Source of the DNA: Adiantum capillus-veneris
Taxonomy: Eukaryota; Streptophyta; Polypodiopsida; Polypodiales; Pteridaceae
NCBI GenBank assembly: GCA_014529385.2
Contig: CM043950.1
Span: forward strand, 65,242,935-65,306,934
DNA: 64,000 nucleotides
Reading direction: 5' to 3'
Below are positions 56,562 to 64,000 of the stretch, in pieces (the stretch's first letter is position 1; each line of letters begins with the position of its first letter). Below the pieces are notes generated by a model, which was given only the letters and a program-made list of their open reading frames with translations, had not been told where the DNA came from and made no database searches. The translations under genes and the position numbers were made by a program.

Positions 56562-57116
56562 TTACAATGTCTCTATGAACAAAGTGTCATAGAAAGTAGA
56601 GAAGGATGAGAATTTATACAAATTTGCAATCTTCTCTATGCTCTCTTTATTAAGACAAGCTCTGAATAGCTCCCTATCTCCTTTGTTGAAAGTGAAAGGA
56701 AGACTATTAATAAGACGCAAATGAGGGAAAAATTCACCAAATGTGAGTCTATGAAGCATGAACTCTGGCCGCAAGTTTCCTGAAGAGTCTTCCTCAATGG
56801 TAAAATGCACTCGCCAAACGCCAAATTTCACTCTATTTACCAATCTTAGGGCACACACTAGTTGGATGAATGCGTGGTCTTCCTTAGTGCCCAACAACAA
56901 GAGGAAAATGGAATCCACGCGTAGGACCTTCCGTCTTAACTTCACCACCCTCTTGTTATGAGGGAGACGCCTTACTACTTGCTCCTGCAACTCAATTGGT
57001 AATAGAGCTAGATCTCTAAGGATTGAACTTTCACTGCACACACATTCCCAGTTAGAACAAATGATCGTTTTTTTGTTTCTTGTAACAACTTGGACAAAGA
57101 AAAAACAAACATACAC
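56562..57116 (-). CDS. Leader ORF c: F-box-like accessory protein (184 aa)
   Basis: Residues about 38-54 read LALLPIELQEQVVRRLPH, close to the start of an F-box. Later blocks are EDHAFIQLVCALRLVNRVKF and HRLTFGEFFPHLRLINSLPF, paralogous to ORF d. The first ~35 residues are hydrophobic and Cys-rich and may not be translated; no internal ATG falls just before the conserved part, so the annotated start is uncertain. It is more basic than ORF d. The position before gag matches the extra ORF known in Ogre-like Tat elements, whose function is not established. The F-box reading is a resemblance only. Confidence 0.7.
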   Translation of the reverse strand: MYVCFFFVQVVTRNKKTIICSNWECVCSESSILRDLALLPIELQEQVVRRLPHNKRVVKLRRKVLRVDSIFLLLLGTKEDHAFIQLVCALRLVNRVKFGVWRVHFTIEEDSSGNLRPEFMLHRLTFGEFFPHLRLINSLPFTFNKGDRELFRACLNKESIEKIANLYKFSSFSTFYDTLFIETL

Positions 57117-57142
57117 ACTATTTTGCCGGGCTGCACTTCATT

Positions 57143-57361
57143 TTAAAATAAAATGAACACATGTACATCAAAAGAAGTGTGGTAGTTGATGAGAGGTAGA
57201 ATGACAGGGTTTGGTGATGCAAGAATTTCTCCTGCTCTTTGGGCACCAAACATGAACACCATTCGTTGTTGAAAATGGATCTTTCTACTAATTGCAACGT
57301 TTATTCTAATGTGTGGAGTAAAATGAAAGGGAAAAACCTCTATTCCTGGGCCATTATCCAT
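57143..57361 (-). CDS. Leader ORF b (72 aa)
   Basis: A compact frame with IRINVAISRKIHFQQRMVFM, a central GAQRAGEILASPNP, then VILPLINYHTSFDV and a hydrophobic end. It shares the pattern R/T-K-(I/L)-x-F-Q-x..., E-I-x-x-S-x-N-P-x-I-L-P-x-I-x-Y-x-x-S-x-D-V-x-(I/V)-F-x-L-F with ORF a, so the two are tandem duplicates. A related copy is open at 2146-2364. It follows ORF a after 21 bases in the same frame. No known domain; the basic centre with a hydrophobic tail could bind membrane or protein, but this is not shown. Confidence 0.6.
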   Translation of the reverse strand: MDNGPGIEVFPFHFTPHIRINVAISRKIHFQQRMVFMFGAQRAGEILASPNPVILPLINYHTSFDVHVFILF

Positions 57362-57382
57362 GGCCTATGCATGTCCTAATGC

Positions 57383-57595
57383 TTAAAACAAAACAAAAAT
57401 ATAGACGTCCAAACTAAGGTCGTACCTAATGAGAGGCAAAATAAAAGGATTTACTGAAGCGTTTATCTCGGCCAACCTAAGAGGACCTAAAATTCTACGA
57501 ATGATACGTTGAAATTGCAACTTAGTACTAACAATTATGTGTACCTTTTGCCTTGCAATGGGAATGAAGGGATCATACAAATCTTCGTGATTCAT
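57383..57595 (-). CDS. Leader ORF a (70 aa)
   Basis: The first ORF after the PBS, 54 bases downstream of it. Recognisable blocks are MNHEDLYDPFIPIARQ, STKLQFQRIIRRILG, LRLAEINASVNPFILPLIRY and SLDVYIFVLF. It is a paralogue of ORF b and of the 1937-2149 copy. Conservation across four copies in two diverged elements, with many silent-looking changes, supports real coding. No family assigned. Confidence 0.6.
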   Translation of the reverse strand: MNHEDLYDPFIPIARQKVHIIVSTKLQFQRIIRRILGPLRLAEINASVNPFILPLIRYDLSLDVYIFVLF

Positions 57596-57648
57596 GCAAA
57601 CTACTTGACTATGCTAAAGGTTGATTCTACACAAAAATACACAAGCCG

Positions 57649-57666
57649 TCCTCAGTGGGGGCACCA
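57649..57666 (-). promoter_or_regulatory. Primer-binding site (non-iMet)
   Basis: The minus strand reads TGGTGCCCCCACTGAGGA starting three bases (AAT) after the LTR end CCTCA. It starts with the required TGG but is not the iMet sequence used by the chromovirus at 33.9 kb. I do not assign the tRNA. Confidence 0.65.
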
Positions 57667-57669
57667 ATT

Positions 57670-59619
57670 TGAGGCGGTCCGGGGTGGGCAACAAGAAGAG
57701 TGGCCTCTAGACACCCTTCAAGGCTCCCGTGCTGCTCAATGGGGCTGGGGCACAACACAACACAAACCAAAACAACAAACCCACAGCCAAATCCCAACTA
57801 CACAAGGGGCACCACCTAGTTTAAGAGTGAACTAGGACGCAAAAGAGGAGAATCGTTAGAGCAACCCACAAACAAGCAAGGAATTTACACTAACCCTAAC
57901 ACCAATGGAATACTCTCACACCCTAAAACACGAGAGAGAGAGAGAGAGAGAGAGATAGTGCTCGGGCTGCTTTGAAACGTATCGGCAATGATCAAGCAAA
58001 CACAACTATATATTTAAGAAAGAGAGAGAAAGGGGGAGGGGGTGCTTGTTGCATTAATACCTTCTTACAAATCTGTCATGACAAATCAAAGTGAGATTAG
58101 TACTTGTTCAACATAGCTTGTGTAAATTTCACCACAACACATCACAAGAAAAGCCACCCCAATCACTGTCTTAAGGCCAGGGGAGTCCTCTCCACCCTGT
58201 CGCCCTCTTACAGTATGTGGGATTTATGGCTAGATTGATGACAACACCAGAGACAAGCTATCAAGAACTTAACAAAAAAACACCAAGACACTTACGCATC
58301 ATTGTTGTCCATTACTTCACGTTGGAAGGGAGACAAAGTATCCAAGCTTAGTCCAAATCCACCCTCCTTGATTCAGCGAATGTTGGGCTTACACTAGTAG
58401 GAGAAATGATAGATTTCCTACTCTCAATTGAATGATCACTCTCTCTCTTACAATGGCATAGAGTTCCCTTCCTAATCCCCTATTACAACACATGCACATG
58501 CATAACACAATGAGCTTCCACTCAAGAGCTCCTTCTAGAGAGGTTGAGCTTGGCTTCTCAAGCTATAGCATAGTGCTCTTGCTTATGGCTCTCCCTTTTG
58601 TGCTAGCTACACCCTCCTTTTATAGCAATTTTGAAGGCTAGGGTTACTCCTCTAACAATGGTTGGGTTAGATTTTCAGCAATTTATCTAATTTCTTTTGC
58701 TTGGAATTATCAAGAAGTTGGTGGGGAAAGAGAGAGGAGAGAGATGGAGGTGATAGGACTTTTCATAGTGGGTTAGTGTTAGTAGAGTTAGTACTAATTT
58801 ACAAATGGAATTGGATATTTACAATGGGAGTATCCATGTAGGATACAAATAAGGAAGAAAAACTCTTAAGAGGTAAGAAAAGGTGGATTTCTTACAAGGT
58901 TGATGCTCCAAGTGTCTTGAGTAGGGCCAATTTTGACGCTTGTTGACGCTCCACTAGCTTTGACGGTTCATTTTTTCTTCACTCTTGACCTTCCTTGAGA
59001 GACAAGGTAATTGAAGCTAAGTAATCAACCACCATGATGATGTCTTTTAAGAGAAGAGGCTGAATTTTGTGGTTTTTTGATAGATATGGGTAATTTGGAG
59101 GAGGAAGAATGAGACTAGGTGGTCAATTTTGGAATGGAATTGTGTGTGGGAGGTATGAGTTCACCATGGTTTCTCTTATTCTTCAAGGTTGAGGAGAAGG
59201 TGAGTAGTGTGTAGAGAGGAGTGGTGAGAGAGATGGGGATGATGAGTGGAGAAGTGTGTGTGAAAGAGGAAAATGATAAAGTGGAAGAGAGAGTGTGGCT
59301 GCATAGCATGGGAAAATTGGGGTCCACTAAAAAAATCATAGCTCACAGCTCGTAGCTCAAAAAAATATAAAAAAATTTGAGGCAAAAGTTCAGCTCACGA
59401 GCTACAACTTTTGTTTGTATCACCTTTTCAAATTCGGAGAGCAAGTGAACTTTAAAAATTCAGCAAAATTGATCGTTTTTTTCCACTGCAAAGGTCCTTG
59501 TGGGGTCCTTCTTTGGATGATTCTTTTGAATACCTCCAAGAGTGAGCCCTCCATAGTGCATGTATGCATGCCACCTACCCTTGACCTTATTTGGTAGGTC
59601 TATAATTGAAGATATTGTT
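57670..59619 (-). repeat. 5' LTR, truncated at its outer end
   Basis: Matches 48011-49986 almost base for base. The partner continues another 713 bases to its TG end at 50699; here the homology stops at GATATTGTT (59619), followed by unrelated sequence. It carries its own TATA box (58616-58624) and a shorter (GA)n (57932-57955 against 48274-48322). Loss of the U3 start may weaken but need not abolish the promoter. Confidence 0.85.
58616..58624 (-). promoter_or_regulatory. TATA box of the LTR promoter (5' LTR copy)
   Basis: TATAAAAGG on the minus strand, the likely promoter for the element RNA. Transcription would start near 58590 and run through about 0.9 kb of LTR before the PBS. Confidence 0.6.
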
Positions 59620-59784
59620 CTAGAAATTGACAAGTGCAAGTAATTGCACTGAAAATTAGCTTCCAATTGGGCGAACAGGGGCACAATTCACATGTGATTG
59701 CAAATTAGGCTAGTACGAGCAACAAAAAATCTGTGAATCGATACCAAAATCTGCTAGGAGACAATTTTTACAGAACAAGCCAGC
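59620..59784. other. Junction between the truncated LTR and the next element
   Basis: Unrelated to the LTR. No target-site duplication is visible against 48000-48010. It probably belongs to the leader of the plus-strand element that follows. Confidence 0.4.
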
Positions 59785-60261
59785 ATGGACTCAAATCGAG
59801 TTGAGGATTCAAGTACATCATAGCAAGCCACTAGTAATGGCAACACAGGTACAAGTGCAATGGAGGAGATTTTACAGCTATATGGCTACAACGGAGATAA
59901 AGTCTTTTATACAGATTTAGAAGTCCATACATACTTAATGGGCAGCAAAAGCAACACAGGAGCCAAGATCCTATGGATCAGAGTAAAGCGAGATTTAGAG
60001 AACTCCCAGATGTTCACAGACTTCAGTGGAGCCAGGTATTGCAAGCTCAAAGATGAAGTGCAGATAGAAGTTCAGAAAGTCAACCCAAGTGTTTATGTAC
60101 AAGTATGCACAAGCCAGCAAAACATACATTTAGTGCAGATGCAATCAGGGTCATTGTACATGGATTACAGTGGTCAGATCTATAGTCAAGAGCCAAAATT
60201 GCAAGATACAACAGATCAACCAATTGAAGCCAGTCTAATGGGAGAACCGAGTCAATTATAA
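59785..60261 (+). pseudogene. Unknown retroelement polyprotein, N-terminal part
   Basis: A likely start at ATG 59785 (MDSNRVEDSSTS) is followed by TAG at 59821; from ATG 59860 the frame is open for 133 codons. It has three units of an aromatic-x-D-x-x-G-x-x-Y type: VFYTDLEVHTY, MFTDFSGARY and LYMDYSGQIY. At about 60250 the reading shifts: the next unit, NYKGQDGAIYNL, is encoded in the second frame and joins the ORF at 60287. I do not recognise the family. The position before a zinc-knuckle-like motif and protease-like sequences suggests a Gag-like role (inference). Confidence 0.5.
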
Positions 60262-62158
60262 AGGTCAAGATGGAGCAATCTACAATTTGATGTTCAGTGT
60301 TTTAAAAGAAAATTCCGACAACTTGGCAAGCATAGAAGCAGAAACTTCTCAGGTAGATCTTGACATGACCGAACCAAATGAAATACCACCAGTCATGGCA
60401 TATTGCTTAGATTGTGGACAAAAAGGTGGACATTTTTCTGAAGATTGTCCAAGAAATCCAGACAACAAAGACACATCAACTACCAAGCAAGGCATAGAGA
60501 AAATTGGAAATACGAATCTCAATGTAAGTGTATCTACCTTGTCACTTTTAATGTAATCAGATGATTCTGGATTACCGTTAGAAGCACCAGTAAAAACATT
60601 ACAGGTTCAAAATCAGCATAAAGATTCACACACACCTGAACATCTTAAAATTGATTCTTTGAACAACAAATTCTTGCATGAATTTGGTCAAGGTGTCAAG
60701 ATATCACCAAATGTTGAAAAGGTTGCTAGGTTTGCAAACGATTCTACATCCACTGCCACAAGTGTGCAATCATTTACGAGTCTAAGGGACACATCAAACA
60801 GAATGATGTTAGCTTTGTATGGTACACATGATTCATATGCACACTACCTAGACCAAAAAGGGCAACTGTACAAAAAGGATCAACTAATGTTTGAACGGCC
60901 CACATACCAGCTCATAGAAGTGCATCCAGTGATAGAACAGAAAGGATGGTTCATTTTAGAAGATAGAATCTACTATATCCCATCCTCTCTAGAGCTGAAG
61001 GATATGACCCGACTGAACCCAAAAGTCTGTTTAGAGCCAAACTCTCCTCCACCGAAAATCAAGCTTCAACATAGCATATACTTTGATCAAAATAGTCATA
61101 GATATAGACGAGAGTCTAGCATCTATGATGCCTTGGGTCCCGAAACCACAAAAGCTCATATCATAGGAGACCCATGGGATAGACAATATCAGGGCAAAGA
61201 TAATGCTATTTACAGCTTGACTTGGAAAATAATTTGTCATGTTTCACGAAGATACATAGGAAACTATGCAAAAGGTTTACTAATGCCAAACATCAACAAT
61301 GCTACCCAAAGTGTACCTTCACAGTCCCAAAAGATGAGACTAAACCAGAGCCAAAAAAAATTGAACTCTTACAATGAAGCAAGCTATAATGGTCACCCTA
61401 AGAAGGGGGGAGCTATAAATCCATCAAGCTCAGCTTATGTACCAGGAAATGCTACACCAGTTAGAAGCCCTAGAGCCTCTAGCCAGCAGACCTCTTCAAA
61501 TCGTAAACCATTGAAAGATCATATGGTTGTTGGAAGTTTCCAATTGACCCAGATTCCATCAGAGTCTACAGATAAATGCCTCTATGAAGATCATCACAGA
61601 AAAAAGTTTCAGCTGATCTCCACAAGTCAAAGTCAAAAGCCAACAAATCCAATAGTGTTCAAACAGTTACATGTGACCAAGCTCACATATGCATATCAAG
61701 ATGCACATGGTAATGAATATCATCAAGATCACGACCTTGTACAAATCCCTATGGATGGTAAGATTGAAGTCAAAGACTATCTAAAGATGATGCAAAGCCT
61801 AAATCTGTCGGAACAGGTGAGAGAAAATTCAAAATCAATGGAAGCTAAAGTTCAAAAGGCTACACAAAGGTCACCACCAAAATCTTCTCCGAAGAGACAG
61901 ATTCTGCCAGAAAGTACAACGGATCTATTAAGATCAAGAGTTACCCAGATGCAGGGAGACACATGCTCAACAATTGCAAAAAGGTGCAATATTACAACCA
62001 ATGGAGTCAACATCAATTGTGTCAAAGCAAAGAAAATTCAGATAAAGATCAACCAAAGGACACTGCCACATCAAAAGCAGTCAATACAAAAAGAAATCCT
62101 GAGAAGATCAAGTGCAACATTGTTGGTGAAAATAAAGATAAGTTGTCAAGAGACGTAA
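60255..62158 (+). pseudogene. Unknown retroelement polyprotein, central part with repeated modules
   Basis: One frame runs from about 60255 to 62158 with a single stop, TAA at 60554-60556. It holds a zinc-knuckle-like CLDCGQKGGHFSEDC with five instead of four residues between the second Cys and His (about 60407-60455). Further aromatic-D-G-Y modules are HYLDQKGQLY, IYFDQNSHRY, QYQGKDNAIY, CLYEDHHRKKF and YAYQDAHGNEY. Between modules are Ser/Gln/Lys-rich linkers. Near 61980 the natural-looking composition moves to the third frame (SKENSDKDQPKDTATSK), implying another shift. The overall order (repeats, zinc motif, linker, then protease-like tails) fits a retroelement, but the family is unknown to me. 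Confidence 0.5.
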
Positions 62159-62187
62159 GGCTAGATTTTTAGCTAGACAAGAACCTC

Positions 62188-62442
62188 GTGTCTTTTTGCA
62201 CTTGGAAAAGATGTGGCCAACCAGAGCTGGAAGATGCTTCTGAATTTGTGAGCATATCAGGAGACAAACGAGCAGAATCCTGGGGAATCATCTTCACTAC
62301 CACTGAAGTAAGTTCACAGATCATCATAGATCAATTTCACGTGATCATAGTAAAGGATATGCCAAACAACATCATAATGGGAATGCCAATGGCTCAGAAG
62401 ATGTCAGAGATACAGAATGTAAACAAGATGCAGTCTTCATAG
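62188..62442 (+). pseudogene. Retropepsin-like segment 1
   Basis: 84 codons: ESWGIIFTTTEVSSQIIIDQ, then FHVIIVKDMPNNIIMGMPMA. The I-I-M-G-M-P pattern after a hydrophobic strand resembles the C-terminal I-L-G-M-P-W of retropepsins. No D-T/S-G loop is visible in the same frame upstream, perhaps because of the frameshift near 62170. Confidence 0.35.
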
Positions 62443-62802
62443 ACAACAAAGAAAAAAGACCAACAATGGTCACCCGTGGACGACAACACAAAGTTCTCAA
62501 GCACAATTCAAATGGAGACTTATATCAAAGCAGATCTTACTGAAGATGATTTATCTCCATCGAACAAAGCTTCAAAAGAGCTTAAATAAAATCAGGCAAT
62601 ATCAAGTGCAGATCAAACAAAACAAAGAATAACCATGAAAGCTATTGAGCAAAGAATGCCACCAAAGCCAAAAGTAAAGAAGAACAAGGCTGCAAAAAGT
62701 CAGGAAGCAATAGGAATTTCAAAGATCAATCACTCATTGCCAGTCGAATTAGCCGATGCAAGTCAGATTGGAAGATAGAGTCTCAAGCCACTCTCCATAG
62801 AG

Positions 62803-63180
62803 ATGCAGTTAGATCAAGATGAGACCATGGAAAAAGCAGGACTGAAATCTTCAATAGAACCTCCAATGAGAACAACTGTAGTTATCAGTAGTACAAATGG
62901 AGCAAGTGCCAGATGCAATGCTCTATTGGATAAAGAAGCAAAGTGCAATATGGTTGCAGACAACATTCATAGCATTCTAGAGATTACTCAAGAACGGCCA
63001 GGTAATAGAGAAACCATGGGTAAGGCTGCAAGTCAAAAAGAAATGGTTGCTACCCTTAGCATCCAAAATCATGAAGAGAAGGTAAAAGTTTTAGGTAAAG
63101 TCTTCAAACGATGTGCATGAAGATGTAATCCTTGGACATCAGTGGTTAGATCAGCACAAGGCTTTCCAAGAAGATAAATA
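62803..63180 (+). pseudogene. Retropepsin-like segment 2
   Basis: A 105-codon frame carries CNALLDKEAKCNMVADN, which aligns with the retropepsin A-L-(V/L)-D-T/S-G-A...N loop but has D-K-E. After a one-base shift near 63110 the reading continues NDVHEDVILGHQWLDQHKAF, a good match to the D-V-I-L-G-x-x-W-L end of retropepsins. The active site and the frame are both damaged. Confidence 0.45.
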
Positions 63181-63228
63181 CTAATACTCTCTTTCTCAAG
63201 AGTTAGCAAGCAACATTTACATGTACCG

Positions 63229-64000
63229 TTGATGCCAGATTCAGATTTGCAGAAATCACAAAAATCAAAGACAAAACTTGCAGACAAAGGTAAAGCTAAA
63301 GTGGAACTTCCACCGATTAGCAAAGAAGGTGTAATAGCATATGCCTCTACATCAAAGAACCCTTGTGGATCAGCTTCTTCAAGCAAGTCAGGCTTTCAAA
63401 GCTTCAAGTCAATTGCTGACCCAACTAAAACCTCTAAGGAGACACCCAGAAAGGCAAAGATGTGTCAACCAAGTACTCAAGAAAGCAAAGGAAATTCAAG
63501 CAAGTGTTTGTTTTGAGAAATTTAGTCAAAGTCAATGATCCAGTTTGGATTAAGGATGGGAAATCAGCACAAAAAGACAAACACATGGGATGGATAGCAT
63601 CACAATGGAGCTTAAAGGAACAAGAGTACTATAGAGGTAACAGACATATATGGGTACCAAAACTGCAGGTTAGAGCATATGAAGTAAATTCAAGTCTCTC
63701 CCAAGAAAGAAGGCCCACAAGGTATCAACCTCAACAACATCCTAGGATACCTAAGAAGCAGGTATACAACGAAACAACATTGAAAGATGCTAAAGTCAAC
63801 CACGACTCTCAAGAGATACAAAAAAAATATGGATCTCAAAGAATCTTCCTCTTAGACAAGGATTCTACACAGGTTATACAAAGATTTGGCTACCTGTCAA
63901 CCACAAGCCGAACTGTAACTACACCAGACCTGCATGAAGATTTAAAAAACTCAACAAGACCTAGAGCAAGGCAAAGTCAACAAAAGAGATACAAAGGTCA
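63229..64000 (+). pseudogene. Downstream polyprotein remnant, cut by the window end
   Basis: Frames at 63229-63516 (KLADKGKAKVELPPISKEG) and 63341-63538 overlap. From about 63510 a third frame is open to the window end: LVKVNDPVWIKDGKS, HMGWIASQWSLKEQEYYRG, RHIWVPKLQVRAYEVN, then a Pro/Gln-rich stretch and repeated basic segments. No RT motif is reached. It could be the linker to pol beyond the window. Confidence 0.35.

Larger units (their letters stand above)
48011..59619 (-). mobile_element. Tat-type Ty3/gypsy retrotransposon with a four-ORF leader
   Basis: Minus-strand order: 5' LTR (59619-57670, lacking its first ~0.7 kb), PBS (57666-57649), leader ORFs a, b, c, d (57595-56057), gag (56007-54817), protease (54732-54100), pol with RT, two RNase H domains and integrase (54090-50728), PPT (50715-50703), and 3' LTR (50699-48011). 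The shared parts of the LTRs differ by roughly 14 substitutions over about 1.93 kb by eye, so insertion was recent. An extra archaeal-type RNase H and ORFs before gag are known for the Tat/Ogre lineage. The missing start of the 5' LTR removes a target-site comparison. It lies within an hAT remnant on the left. Confidence 0.9.

Overview
The window is nuclear DNA of a land plant, most likely a seedless vascular plant such as a fern. The evidence is PLS-type pentatricopeptide-repeat (PPR) fragments, chromodomain, Tat-type Ty3/gypsy and Ty1/copia retroelements, hAT transposase remnants, intron signals, and many long (GA)n, (GT)n and (AT)n microsatellites. There are no operons and no bacterial signals. 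I saw no rRNA or tRNA gene and no convincingly intact ordinary host gene. This is repeat-rich sequence made of nested and decayed mobile elements, pseudogenes and tandem repeats. The species call is inference.

Layout, left to right. 0.06-4.6 kb: a decayed PPR gene (+), split by a diverged relative of the large retrotransposon found further right. 6.4-8.9 kb: a broken DUF7869-type protein (-). 9.1-9.6 kb: scattered copies of a palindromic repeat. 11.9-15.0 kb: a decayed, coiled-coil-rich protein of unknown family (-). 16.4-17.8 kb: a Gag-like remnant (+). 18.6-19.3 kb: a promoter-bearing repeat with an inverted copy at 42.2-42.9 kb. 19.7-23.3 kb: a multi-exon gene or pseudogene of unknown function (-), with a ~71-bp dimeric satellite upstream at 23.55-24.26 kb. 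25.8-26.25 kb: a C26 run and a homopurine tract. 28.2-34.8 kb: a chromovirus with iMet PBS, gag, protease and partial RT joined to an integrase-tail chromodomain, and two LTRs, one carrying a 1.35-kb insert. 35.5-41 kb: unidentified ORF fragments and an integrase remnant (+). 42.9-44.3 kb: a ~222-bp higher-order repeat built from an 18-bp palindrome. 45-46.4 kb: copia fragments. 46.8-48 kb: hAT remnant.

48.0-59.6 kb holds the best-preserved element: a Ty3/gypsy retrotransposon of the dual-RNase H (Tat) type on the minus strand. Its order is truncated 5' LTR, PBS, four accessory ORFs in two paralogous pairs, gag, protease, pol, polypurine tract and a long 3' LTR. gag, pro and pol share one frame and are separated by two single TAA codons at the domain borders. 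The larger accessory pair starts with a segment resembling the first half of an F-box. This leader module is the strongest candidate for an undescribed system.

59.7-64.0 kb: a second, unfamiliar retroelement (+), decayed by frameshifts and cut by the window end. Its long polyprotein carries about ten degenerate copies of an aromatic-x-D-x-x-G-x-x-Y module, a zinc-knuckle-like motif and two retropepsin-like tails. I could not place it in a known family.
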